From an uncultured bacterium (lineage in GTDB: Bacteria; Cyanobacteriota; Vampirovibrionia; Gastranaerophilales; Gastranaerophilaceae), in the NCBI GenBank assembly GCA_902783835.1, contig CACZSN010000040.1, positions 21,915 to 85,914 of the forward strand: a DNA stretch of 64,000 nt. Reading direction: 5' to 3'. Under the pieces are notes generated by a model. It worked only from the letters and a program-made list of their open reading frames with translations, did not search any database and was not told the DNA's origin. Shown here piece by piece: positions 43,230-51,316 of this stretch. The position numbers and the translations under genes are program-made. Numbering within the stretch: the first letter of the stretch is position 1; the number at the start of each line of letters is the position of its first letter.

Positions 43230-44354
43230 TTGAAAAAATATTCATCACAAGATTATTACGGCTTGTTGGGTTTGTCTTTTGAGGCAAGCAAAGACGATAT
43301 AAAAAAGGCATTTCGACGTGCAACCGTCAAATATCATCCTGATGTAAATAAAGACGGTGAAAAGATTTTTATGCAAATTAAAGAGGCTTATGAGGTTCTC
43401 GTAGACGAAAATGAGCGAAAAAATTATGACTTTGTGATGGGGTATGATTTAAAACGTCGTCAAAAGCAGGCTGAAAAAGAATTTCAAAGAAAAAAAGAAG
43501 AGGCTCAAAAACAAAAATATCAAGGCTATAAGTACAATTACAGTCAAGAATACAAAAATACAAAAATGGATACTGAAGCCCAAATGACGGGGAAGAACAG
43601 AAATTCTTACCGTCGTGAAAAAAAGGTTGAACCTAAGCAAGATGTGAAATATTCTGAAAAAAATTTCTCCGATACGATGAAGGATATTATCGGCAATCTT
43701 TTTCACGGAAAAAATAGCACAAAAAATTCCGAGGAAAAAATTCAGCCGAAAGATGGTGAAGATATTACCATGCCCCTTGAAATAACTTATAAAGAGGCAT
43801 TAAACGGAACAAACAGAAAAATTAATGTTTTGCACACAGAAGTTTGCCCGATTTGCGAAGGAAAAAGGTTTACAAATGGTTCAAAATGCCATTATTGTAA
43901 GGGAACCGGCGAAGTTTCTTTGCATAAAAAATTGAATGTAAAAATTCCGCCGCATACGGAAAACAATAAAAAAATCCGTTTAAAAAACGAAGGAACAAAG
44001 GGTTTAAAAGGCGGAAAAAACGGGAACTTATATTTAGTAGTGCGAATTACAGACGATTCGTATTTCAAATTTGACGGAAACAATGTATTTTGTGAAGTTG
44101 AAATCAGTCCGTACGAGGCTGTTTTAGGTGTTAAAAAAAGCGTTAAGACTCTTAGCGGTCTTGCAACTTTGAAAATTCCTCAAGGGACTTCTTCGGGGCA
44201 AAAATTCAGACTTGCAAAAGAAGGCTTATTTGACGAAAATAGTAAAACGAAGGGTGACCAAATCGTTACCGTAAAGATAAAAGTTGACGAAAATCTCACG
44301 GAGCGTGAAAAACAGCTCTATGAAGAATTAAGAAATATATCGGCAGAAAAATAA
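43230..44354 (+). CDS. DnaJ-like co-chaperone with a half zinc finger
   Basis: 374 residues from TTG 43230 (AGGAG 7 nt upstream). The J domain (1-70) has HPD at 36-38 and would stimulate DnaK. The Gly/Phe region is replaced by a Lys/Gln/Tyr-rich linker (about 75-165). Only two of the four CxxC zinc motifs are left (CPICEG and CHYCKGTG, about 210-232), enough for one zinc. C-terminal substrate domains follow (KIPPHTENNKKIRLKNEG, LKIPQGTSSGQKFRL). It is probably a specialised J protein and not the main DnaJ. queE follows by 9 bp. Confidence 0.88.
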   Translation: MKKYSSQDYYGLLGLSFEASKDDIKKAFRRATVKYHPDVNKDGEKIFMQIKEAYEVLVDENERKNYDFVMGYDLKRRQKQAEKEFQRKKEEAQKQKYQGYKYNYSQEYKNTKMDTEAQMTGKNRNSYRREKKVEPKQDVKYSEKNFSDTMKDIIGNLFHGKNSTKNSEEKIQPKDGEDITMPLEITYKEALNGTNRKINVLHTEVCPICEGKRFTNGSKCHYCKGTGEVSLHKKLNVKIPPHTENNKKIRLKNEGTKGLKGGKNGNLYLVVRITDDSYFKFDGNNVFCEVEISPYEAVLGVKKSVKTLSGLATLKIPQGTSSGQKFRLAKEGLFDENSKTKGDQIVTVKIKVDENLTEREKQLYEELRNISAEK

Positions 44355-44363
44355 GGATAAGAC

Positions 44364-45044
44364 ATGACAACAGCACAAGTAAAAGAAATTTTCACTTCTA
44401 TTCAAGGTGAAGGGCATTTAGTCGGTTACACTCAGCTTTTTATCAGATTTTGCAGATGCGATTTCAACTGTAAAATTTGCGATATTGATTACAAACCCGA
44501 CGCCACGACTGACACTTACACGGCAAATTCGCTTGCTGAACGTTTGAAAAGTTATGACAATCATAATATTCACTCGATTTGCCTTACGGGTGGTGAACCG
44601 TTGATGGAAGCACCTTTTTTGAAAGAATTTTTGAGAAATATTACTCTCCCTGTTTATCTCGAAACAAATGCCGCAATGCCGGAGGCTCTTGAAGAAATTA
44701 TTAATATGATTAAATATGTTTCGGCAAGCATAAAACTCCCGTCAGTGTGTGGTTGCGAAGATTGTTTCGATAAGCATGCCGAGTTCTTGCGAATTTGCAA
44801 ACGTGCAAGAAAAAATATGTATATGAAAGTTCCGTTTAATGAAAATGTTACGGACGAAGAAATCGATAAATGTGTTGAATTGGCGAAAGAAAACGATATC
44901 GAAATTGTCCTCCAACCTGTTACGCACAATGGCAAAATCGTTGTGCCGAACAGATATTTGCCGGAAGTGTTGGAACGTTTCAGAAAAAAATATTGGCACG
45001 TTCGACTGATTCCGCAAGTTCATAAAATTTTGTCAGTTAGATAA
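44364..45044 (+). CDS. queE: 7-carboxy-7-deazaguanine synthase (radical SAM)
   Basis: 226 residues. QueE makes the 7-deazaguanine core on the path to queuosine. Substrate-loop motif TSIQGEGHLVG, radical-SAM cluster C32-x3-C36-x2-C39, LTGGEPLME and a C-terminal LIPQVHKIL. Extra Cys residues occur at CGCEDC (about 130-135). AAGGA precedes the ATG. folE2 at 51309 feeds the same pathway; queC and queD are not in the window. Confidence 0.93.
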   Translation: MTTAQVKEIFTSIQGEGHLVGYTQLFIRFCRCDFNCKICDIDYKPDATTDTYTANSLAERLKSYDNHNIHSICLTGGEPLMEAPFLKEFLRNITLPVYLETNAAMPEALEEIINMIKYVSASIKLPSVCGCEDCFDKHAEFLRICKRARKNMYMKVPFNENVTDEEIDKCVELAKENDIEIVLQPVTHNGKIVVPNRYLPEVLERFRKKYWHVRLIPQVHKILSVR

Positions 45045-45055
45045 AATTAATAAAG

Positions 45056-45084
45056 TTGAAATAAGTCCTCTGTTTTTCTATAAT
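45056..45084 (+). promoter_or_regulatory. Promoter for the CooC-like gene and folD, embedded in a terminator
   Basis: TTGAAA (45056-45061), 17-bp spacer, TATAAT (45079-45084). The -10 box is in the loop of the queE terminator. Transcription would start near 45091, inside the hairpin's 3' arm. Confidence 0.7.
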
Positions 45085-45107
45085 GAAATACAGAGGATTT
45101 TTATTTA
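45066..45107 (+). terminator. Terminator of the dnaJ-like/queE transcript
   Basis: TCCTCTGT (45066-45073) pairs with ACAGAGGA (45090-45097), then TTTTTATTT. The loop contains a promoter -10 box. A second hairpin, AGGATTT (45094-45100) with AAATCCT (45110-45116), shares the AGGA bases and excludes the first. Confidence 0.75.
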
Positions 45108-45137
45108 CGAAATCCTGAATATGAAAAAGAGGTTTAA

Positions 45138-45893
45138 ATGACACTTACTGTTGCGATTGCAGGCAAAGGCGGAAGCGGAAAAACTACCGTCGTAAAAAAT
45201 ATGACAAGCGTTTTTAGAGAAGTTTTTCCTGAAAAATCAATTTTACTTTTTGACAACGATTTGACCTGCGAACTCGGTCACGCTTACGGCAAAGACGTCC
45301 GAATGACGATTTACGGTATCAGAAGCGGTAAGCACGAATATAAAACGGGCATCCCCGAAAATATGACGAAGCAAGAATACATCGAATGGGCTTTAGAAGA
45401 TATTATTGAGCCGATTGATGATAATACTGATTTAATCGTTTCTTGGCTTTCTGCCTCAAAGGATTGCCGTTGTCCGATTACAAAGCAAATTAACGATGCC
45501 CTCGTAAAACTTATCAATCGCTACGATATCGTGATTTTTGACTGCGAATTTGACCTTAAATACTTGTATCAACTCGTTGACATACCTATCGATATTACGC
45601 TTATCGTAACAAGACCGACTGAAGAATCTGCAAAACTTGCGGGAAGAATTGAAGAATATTCCGCAAAATACGCCGCTGACGGGCAAATGGGTGTCGTCCT
45701 CAATGCCGTAACCGGCGATAGCAACGAGATTTCATTCAAACTTTCAGAAGAAAATAATCTCTCTGTTTTGGGTATTATTCCAAAAGACGAAAATCTTGAA
45801 AAAGCAACAGGCGAAAAAGATTCCGAGATTGTTAAAAATGCCATAAAACAGTTCTATTACAGGCTCAATATTCCACGAGGTGATTTGTCATGA
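45138..45893 (+). CDS. CooC-like P-loop ATPase (CO dehydrogenase maturation factor family)
   Basis: 251 residues of the MinD/SIMIBI class. Deviant Walker A is GKGGSGKTT (9-17), switch Asp is in LLFDNDLTC, and a C-x-C pair is at 110/112 (KDCRCP), at almost the place of the metal-binding C-x-C in CooC (112/114 in the studied protein). CooC loads nickel into CO dehydrogenase. No CODH or acetyl-CoA synthase gene is in the window. It overlaps folD by 4 bp, so it may serve a C1-pathway enzyme; the function is not settled. An AGAGG ribosome site precedes the ATG. Confidence 0.75.
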   Translation: MTLTVAIAGKGGSGKTTVVKNMTSVFREVFPEKSILLFDNDLTCELGHAYGKDVRMTIYGIRSGKHEYKTGIPENMTKQEYIEWALEDIIEPIDDNTDLIVSWLSASKDCRCPITKQINDALVKLINRYDIVIFDCEFDLKYLYQLVDIPIDITLIVTRPTEESAKLAGRIEEYSAKYAADGQMGVVLNAVTGDSNEISFKLSEENNLSVLGIIPKDENLEKATGEKDSEIVKNAIKQFYYRLNIPRGDLS

Positions 45894-46723
45894 CAACAAT
45901 TATGGACGGAAAAGCTCTCTCTGAAAAAATTTACGAAAAAATTAAATCAGACGTCGAAAAATTAGACCGCAAGCCAACTTTGGCGGTAATTATCACCAAA
46001 GACAATGAGGCAGGTGCTGTTTATGTCAGAAATAAACAACGGGCGTGCGAAAAAACAGGCATAAATTCTATGACCATTGAGTTTGAACCGAATGTTTCAG
46101 AAAATGAAATGCTTTCTAAAATTGATGAACTCAACAATAACCCCGAAGTTGATGCAATCCTCGTCCAGTTGCCTATTCCGAACCATTTGGACACTGAAAA
46201 AATCTTGAATAGAATTTCGCCGGACAAAGATGCTGACGGATTTCATTATGTTAATGCGGGAAAAATGTTTACGGGACAAATGCCCGCCTCTATTGCTTGT
46301 ACACCGAAAGGCATTATAAGATTACTTGATGAGTACAAAATAAAACTTGAGGGTTTGAATGCCCTCGTTATAGGTCGTTCAAACATAGTCGGCAAGCCGA
46401 TTGCTCAACTTTTGCTTCAACGAAATGCAACTGTCACAATGGCTCATTCAAAGACCAAAAACCTTTCCGAACTTACAAAAATGGCTGATTTGATTGTAGT
46501 TGCAATAGGTAAACCGAAATTTTTAAAAGGTGATATGGTTAAAGACGGTGTTGTTATTGTTGATGTCGGAATTTCAAGAGTGGACGGTAAACTTTCAGGC
46601 GATGTCGATTTCGACTCAGTTGCACCGAAAGCATCTTTCATCACCCCTGTCCCCAAAGGAGTTGGTCCGATGACAGTTGCGATGCTTATTCAAAATACAC
46701 TTGAACTTTCTAAAAAACACTAA
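45890..46723 (+). CDS. folD: Methylene-THF dehydrogenase/cyclohydrolase
   Basis: 277 residues. Bifunctional enzyme oxidising 5,10-methylene-THF to 10-formyl-THF, the formyl donor for fmt. Motifs: VYVRNKQRACEKTGI (catalytic Lys in Y-x3-K), VDAILVQLPIPNHLD, SPDKDADGFH, PCTP-like ACTPKGI, VIGRSNIVGKP and FITPVPKGVGPMTVAML. The start overlaps the CooC-like gene (ATGA). The stop codon lies within the first copy of a 15-bp palindrome. Confidence 0.96.
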   Translation: MTTIMDGKALSEKIYEKIKSDVEKLDRKPTLAVIITKDNEAGAVYVRNKQRACEKTGINSMTIEFEPNVSENEMLSKIDELNNNPEVDAILVQLPIPNHLDTEKILNRISPDKDADGFHYVNAGKMFTGQMPASIACTPKGIIRLLDEYKIKLEGLNALVIGRSNIVGKPIAQLLLQRNATVTMAHSKTKNLSELTKMADLIVVAIGKPKFLKGDMVKDGVVIVDVGISRVDGKLSGDVDFDSVAPKASFITPVPKGVGPMTVAMLIQNTLELSKKH

Positions 46724-46730
46724 TCGTGTT
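46716..46730. repeat. 15-bp palindromic repeat, copy 1
   Basis: AACAC-TAATC-GTGTT; holds the folD stop codon. Confidence 0.6.
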
Positions 46731-46771
46731 ATCGCCTGCTGAAGCTTTATTTGAGCGAATGTTTTTAATTT

Positions 46772-46786
46772 AACACTATTTGTGTT
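46772..46786. repeat. 15-bp palindromic repeat, copy 2
   Basis: AACAC-TATTT-GTGTT followed by ATTTT; may act as a weak terminator for folD. Confidence 0.6.
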
Positions 46787-46807
46787 ATTTTACTGCTTGC
46801 AAGTCAA

Positions 46808-46822
46808 AACACTATTAGTGTT
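46808..46822. repeat. 15-bp palindromic repeat, copy 3
   Basis: AACACTA-T-TAGTGTT, a perfect palindrome; its last two bases are part of the stop codon of the convergent gene. Confidence 0.65.
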
Positions 46823-47648
46823 AAAGAGATAAATAGTACTCTTTCATCAATTTTGCATCACCCTCGATATTGGGACTTTCGCTTATGATTACACCTTTTA
46901 CGTCAAAGGTCTTAAATGCTTTGAGCAAATCTTTGTAGTTCATATCGCTTTCTTCAAGGTTCAAATGTTTTTTTTCGCCTTTTGCGGAATATTCAATGCC
47001 TGCAACGTGTGCGTGGAAGTTTTCGAGAGCAAAATTGCCCAATTTATTTCCGATGAGTTCAAAGACCTTGCAAAATTCATCGTATGTGTTGTAAGCACCG
47101 CCTGAACGTGCGTGAAGGTGCGAAAAATCTACACACGGGAGAACTCTGTCGAACATTGTCGAAAGTTCGACGATTTCTTCGATATCGCCCCATTGAGTAC
47201 CTTTACCGGTTGTTTCAGGGCGGACGAAGATATCGTTGCCTTCTTCGTTCAGAATGTTTGTAATAATTTCAGTTTGCTTTGCGACACGGTCAAAAACGAC
47301 CTTTTTGTCGTTACCCATGTAAAAGGCAGCGTGATAGGTAATCGAGTACCCTCCGAATTGCTTTGCTGTTCTTGCGGTTTCGAGAATTCTGTTTACGCTT
47401 GCTTCGACTTTTTCAGGTTCACGTGCATTTAAATTAATATAAAACGGGCCGTGACAAGTTACCGTAAAACCATATGAAACAGCCTGTTTGACATCAATAA
47501 CACTATCTGTGTTAATTCTTACTCCGTGGACAAATTCTACTTCGAGTCCGTCGAGATTGAGGTCATTTAATTTTTTGAAGGCATTTTTATAGCCTTTGCC
47601 TTCTATTGATAGTGGCATGCCTGCCGTTAAAAACTTTAATTCATTCAT
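46821..47648 (-). CDS. Endonuclease IV / xylose isomerase-like TIM-barrel protein
   Basis: 275 residues. The pattern of metal ligands follows AP endonuclease family 2: TCHGPFYINLN, YHAAFYMG, PETTGKGTQWGD (Glu), CVDFSHLHARSGG (Asp-x-x-His), NFHAHVAG and a final ISESP (Glu). In endonuclease IV this set binds three zinc ions for abasic-site repair; sugar isomerases share the fold. Here FHAHVAG replaces the FHLND of true Nfo, so the substrate is open. It overlaps the formyltransferase gene by one base and is the last gene of the crcB operon. Confidence 0.78.
   Translation of the reverse strand: MNELKFLTAGMPLSIEGKGYKNAFKKLNDLNLDGLEVEFVHGVRINTDSVIDVKQAVSYGFTVTCHGPFYINLNAREPEKVEASVNRILETARTAKQFGGYSITYHAAFYMGNDKKVVFDRVAKQTEIITNILNEEGNDIFVRPETTGKGTQWGDIEEIVELSTMFDRVLPCVDFSHLHARSGGAYNTYDEFCKVFELIGNKLGNFALENFHAHVAGIEYSAKGEKKHLNLEESDMNYKDLLKAFKTFDVKGVIISESPNIEGDAKLMKEYYLSL
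47499..47513. repeat. 15-bp palindromic repeat, copy 4 (inside a gene)
   Basis: AACAC-TATCT-GTGTT, coding on the minus strand for N-T-D-S-V in the TIM-barrel gene. Confidence 0.45.
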
Positions 47649-48586
47649 TAGTCGAGTATTTCTCCGATTTTACAGTTTGATAATTTTATAAATTCACTTG
47701 CTTCGCCGATAAAATACGAACCGGCTTGTAAGACAGTTATGTGAATTATACCTTTTTTTGTTGCAACACCGAGGTCTCCGTCTGTTGAGACTATTGTTCC
47801 CGGGTAAAATCCGCTGTCCCGATTTTCAATATATGCGGTATGTATTTTTAAGTAATTTTGTCTGTATCGTGTTCCCGCGTTGATAAAAGGGTTTAAAGCT
47901 CTTATAAAGCGGTCAATTTCAGTGGCGGGTTTGTTCCAATTTATCAAAACATCTTCCGTTGCTGACTTTATAGATGGTGCTTTGACAAAATCACCTTGCG
48001 GTTGTGGGATTCTTATGATTTTTTCCCCTTTTTCATATTTTATCAGAAAACGCAAAAGCATGTCTGCCGCTAAAAAATTTAACCTGTTAAAAACGGTCCC
48101 CATTGTATCTGTGTTAAAGACTTCGACCTTTTGTTGAGCGACGATGTCGCCGGTATCAAAATGTTCGTCCATAAAATGGAGAGTAACACCGGTTTCTTTT
48201 TCACCGTTAATAATTACGTGAGAGTACGGGTTCCCGCCTCTGTATTTTGGCAATAATGACGGGTGAGTGTTGATAAATCCGTCTTTTGGGATATTTAAAA
48301 ATTCCATTGGCAAAAGTTTGCAGTATGAGCAAACGATACCCAAATCAGGTTCTAAAGCCTTAATTTTATTGACAAAATCCTCATCAAGAACGGATTTATC
48401 GTAGCTGATAACGTTCATTCCCAATTGTTTTGCAAAATCGCAAAAAAGCTTGTATGTTCCGTCTGTTTTAGGGGGAGGAACGCAGGCAACAATGTTGACG
48501 TGCTCGGCAACCAATTTTGCCATACAAACAAGTGCCATATCCGGCATTCCGACCAAAAGAATTTTTTTCTTAAAGAAGTTTTGCAC
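47648..48586 (-). CDS. Formyltransferase family protein (Fmt paralogue)
   Basis: 312 residues from GTG 48586 (AGGAG 6 nt upstream). The formyltransferase domain keeps the catalytic set: INTHPSLLPKYRGGNPYSH (Asn and His) and HFDTGDI (Asp). The C-terminal domain resembles Fmt's, with SATEDVLINWNKPATEIDRFIRALNPF, as in ArnA and Fmt. It differs from the true fmt at 39240, so a small molecule such as a sugar nucleotide or another amine is a likely substrate. It overlaps crcB by 17 bp and the TIM-barrel gene by one base. Confidence 0.85.
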   Translation of the reverse strand: MQNFFKKKILLVGMPDMALVCMAKLVAEHVNIVACVPPPKTDGTYKLFCDFAKQLGMNVISYDKSVLDEDFVNKIKALEPDLGIVCSYCKLLPMEFLNIPKDGFINTHPSLLPKYRGGNPYSHVIINGEKETGVTLHFMDEHFDTGDIVAQQKVEVFNTDTMGTVFNRLNFLAADMLLRFLIKYEKGEKIIRIPQPQGDFVKAPSIKSATEDVLINWNKPATEIDRFIRALNPFINAGTRYRQNYLKIHTAYIENRDSGFYPGTIVSTDGDLGVATKKGIIHITVLQAGSYFIGEASEFIKLSNCKIGEILD

Positions 48587-48941
48587 TGTACGCTCCTAAT
48601 CCTGCTGCGACCACGCAAACAGTTACGCTCAAAAGGGTATAAAGTAAAAATTCCGTGACTTTTCCGCTTGCCAAATAGTCTAAACATTCTGCGGAAAATG
48701 TTGAAAATGTAGTTAAACCGCCGCAAAAACCGACTGTTAAAAATAGTTTTACGGTTGGAGAAAAATCTGTTTTAACAATGCTATATGTCAAAATAAAGCC
48801 TATGATGAAACTTCCGACGATATTGACGGAAAATGTTGCTATTGGGAGCGTCAAATTGTGGTTTTTGCACAAAAATCCTACTAAAAATCTTAGAACTGCA
48901 CCGATTCCGCCACCTGTAAAAATCGCCAAAAGTTTTAACAT
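48570..48941 (-). CDS. crcB: Fluoride ion channel CrcB/Fluc
   Basis: 123 residues, four membrane helices. Family features: GGGIGAVLRFLVGF at the N-terminus, TFSVNIVGSFIIGF with the conserved Asn, and GFCGGLTTFSTFSAE with the Phe/Thr track and the central sodium site. It exports fluoride as a dual-topology dimer. GGAG serves as ribosome site. The leader shows no fluoride-riboswitch pattern. It heads an operon with a formyltransferase and a TIM-barrel gene. Confidence 0.95.
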   Translation of the reverse strand: MLKLLAIFTGGGIGAVLRFLVGFLCKNHNLTLPIATFSVNIVGSFIIGFILTYSIVKTDFSPTVKLFLTVGFCGGLTTFSTFSAECLDYLASGKVTEFLLYTLLSVTVCVVAAGLGAYSAKLL

Positions 48942-49064
48942 TTTTTCTCCTTTGCAAATATTCTTGCATAAAAATGAAATTTTAAAAATTGATTAAATTT
49001 TTTATAAAATACTTTTAATTTTGGTATATTTTTACTAAAATCAAGATACAAAGTGAGGTAAATT

Positions 49065-50327
49065 ATGCTTGATATTAAATTAATAAGAGAAAACCCTGAA
49101 AAAATTAACGAACTTTTAAAAAGAAGAAATCCTGAACTTTCTATCGACAAAGTTTTGGAAATCGATGCAGACAGAAGAAAAATCCAGGCTGAAGCCGATG
49201 AACTTCGTTCTAAAAGAAAAAATGAATCTCAAAAAATCGGTATGATGAAGAAAAATGGCGAAAATACTGATGCCATTCAAGAAGAAGTTCGTGCTTTAGG
49301 CGATGAAATTAAAGCTTTGGAAGAAAAACAAGTCGAACTTGATAATGCACAAAAAGACTTGCTTCTTCACATTCCTAATATTCCCGATGAAACTACTCCC
49401 ATCGGAAAATCAGAAGATGACAACCCGACCGTTTCAACTTGGGGCGAACCGACGAAATTTGATTTTGAGTTCAAACCTCACTGGGATTTGTGCGAAGAAA
49501 AGAACCTCGTTGACTTCGAAAGAGGGGTAAAACTTTCACAATCAAGATTTACTCTTTACCGTGGCAAAGGTGCAAAATTGGAACGTGCAATTATTCAATT
49601 CTTCCTCGATTTACACACAGAAAAACACGGTTACGAAGAAATCTTGCCGCCGTTTATGGCTAACGCTGCAACAATGACTGGTACCGGTCAATTGCCGAAA
49701 TTTAAAGAAGATATGTACAAATGTGTTGATGAAGATTTGTACTTGATTCCGACGGCTGAAGTTCCTGTTACAAACATTTATGCAGGTGAAATTTTGAGCG
49801 AAGATGATTTGCCGAAATATATGACTGCATACACTCCGTGTTTCAGACGTGAAGCAGGTTCTGCCGGTAAAGACACAAGAGGTCTTATCAGAGTTCACCA
49901 ATTTAACAAAGTCGAAATGGTGAAATTGACAACTCCTGAATCAAGCCCTGAAGAACATGAAAAATTGACTCAAGATGCTGAACAATGCTTGAAAATGTTG
50001 GGCTTGCCGTTTAGAAGAGTTGCTCTTTGCACGGCTGATATCGGATTTAGTGCAAATAAATGCTACGACCTCGAAGTTTGGTTGCCGTCATATAACAACT
50101 ACAAAGAAATTTCAAGTTGCTCAAATTACGGCGATTACCAAGCAAGACGAGCAAATATCAGATACAGAAACAAAGAAGGAAAACTTCAATTTGTTCACAC
50201 CATTAACGGTTCAGGTTTGGCTGTCGGAAGAACTTTTGCTGCAATCGTTGAAAACTTCCAACAAGCAGACGGCACAATCCTCATTCCTGAAGTTCTTCAA
50301 AAATATATGGGAACGGACAGAATATAA
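49065..50327 (+). CDS. serS: Seryl-tRNA synthetase
   Basis: 420 residues. N-terminal coiled-coil tRNA-binding arm (1-110, Lys/Glu-rich helices) and a class II catalytic core with motif 2 around [29 protein letters not shown] and motif 3 [21 protein letters not shown] lies 7 nt before the ATG. It shares one base with tmk (TAATG). Confidence 0.97.
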   Translation: MLDIKLIRENPEKINELLKRRNPELSIDKVLEIDADRRKIQAEADELRSKRKNESQKIGMMKKNGENTDAIQEEVRALGDEIKALEEKQVELDNAQKDLLLHIPNIPDETTPIGKSEDDNPTVSTWGEPTKFDFEFKPHWDLCEEKNLVDFERGVKLSQSRFTLYRGKGAKLERAIIQFFLDLHTEKHGYEEILPPFMANAATMTGTGQLPKFKEDMYKCVDEDLYLIPTAEVPVTNIYAGEILSEDDLPKYMTAYTPCFRREAGSAGKDTRGLIRVHQFNKVEMVKLTTPESSPEEHEKLTQDAEQCLKMLGLPFRRVALCTADIGFSANKCYDLEVWLPSYNNYKEISSCSNYGDYQARRANIRYRNKEGKLQFVHTINGSGLAVGRTFAAIVENFQQADGTILIPEVLQKYMGTDRI

Positions 50328-50947
50328 TGGCGAAAAAAGGTCTGTTTATTACTTTTGAAGGTATTGACGGTTGCGGAAAAACAACCCAACTTGAAAATGT
50401 CAGAAAATTACTTGAAGAAAATGGCATTGAATGTGTAACGACAAGAGAACCGGGAGCGTTGAAACTCGGTTCTCAAATTCGTGAAATTCTTTTGCACTAC
50501 GACGGTGTTGTCGCAGATAATTGCGAAATATTTTTATTCCTTGCCGACCGCTCACAACACGTCGAAACATTCATAAAACCTATGCTTACAGAAGGAAAAG
50601 TCGTTCTTTGCGACAGACATACCGATTCAACTATCGCATACCAAGGTTACGGTCGCGGCGGAGATGTTCAAAAGTTGACAGAACTTAACAAAATTGCAAC
50701 GAACGGACTTGTCCCCGATTTGACTTTATTATTTGATGTAAGCGTTGAAACGGGGCATGAACGTGCAGGTAAAGATTTAGACAGACTTGAACTTGCCGGA
50801 AAAGAATTTTTTGAACGGACAAGACAAGGCTATTTGACACTTTCAAGGCAATATCCGGAAAGAATTAAGGTAATAAATGCCGAAAAATCAAAAGAAAGTG
50901 TTTACAATGATGTAAAATCGCTTATAATGGAAATAGCAGGCTTGTAA
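50327..50947 (+). CDS. tmk: Thymidylate kinase
   Basis: 206 residues. Phosphorylates dTMP to dTDP. P-loop FEGIDGCGKTTQ, then TTREPGA (the Arg/Glu-Pro dTMP loop), LFLADRSQHVE, LCDRHTDSTIAYQGYGRG (DRY-like motif) and the lid region. It begins on the last base of serS; the following 118-residue gene is 12 bp away. Confidence 0.96.
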   Translation: MAKKGLFITFEGIDGCGKTTQLENVRKLLEENGIECVTTREPGALKLGSQIREILLHYDGVVADNCEIFLFLADRSQHVETFIKPMLTEGKVVLCDRHTDSTIAYQGYGRGGDVQKLTELNKIATNGLVPDLTLLFDVSVETGHERAGKDLDRLELAGKEFFERTRQGYLTLSRQYPERIKVINAEKSKESVYNDVKSLIMEIAGL

Positions 50948-50959
50948 AAAGGAATTAAT

Positions 50960-51316
50960 ATGGCAGAACAAAAACAGTACAGACGTTGGTACGATAAAGA
51001 CCCTATCTTGAGAGAGGCTCTTGAACTTTTGAAACTGCAGTCTGAAGGTGGAAATGCTGATGACAGTACTTCCGACTTTATCATTAAACTTCAACAGGAA
51101 GTTGCGAAAGATGTTATCGACAGCGTTTACAATATGGTAACAAAATATGCCGGAAAAGGTAATCGTTGGTACGATAACGATCCTGTCATGTTAAAAGCGG
51201 TAGAATTATTGAGAGTTGCACCCCCCGAAACTCAACGTACGGCGGCATTAAAACTCTTGACAGCATTGGAGATGAACAGTTCGGACGAACTGGCAGAAAC
51301 AACAGATAATGAGTAA
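50960..51316 (+). CDS. Unknown protein with two RWYDxDP repeats
   Basis: 118 residues. Two similar units: RRWYDKDPILREALELLKLQ (about 8-27) and NRWYDNDPVMLKAVELLRVA (about 67-86), each followed by an amphipathic helix. Acidic C-terminus. No signal peptide or membrane segment. I do not recognise a family. AAAAGGA precedes the ATG. It lies between tmk and folE2 and overlaps folE2 by 8 bp, so it is a fixed member of this operon. Confidence 0.7.
   Translation: MAEQKQYRRWYDKDPILREALELLKLQSEGGNADDSTSDFIIKLQQEVAKDVIDSVYNMVTKYAGKGNRWYDNDPVMLKAVELLRVAPPETQRTAALKLLTALEMNSSDELAETTDNE

Noticed and set aside
46716..46822. CRISPR-like array
   Set aside because: Three 15-bp palindromes with uneven spacing and no cas genes; far too short and irregular.
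48942..49064. Fluoride riboswitch before crcB
   Set aside because: No G-rich start or pseudoknot pattern; only an ordinary GGAG ribosome site.
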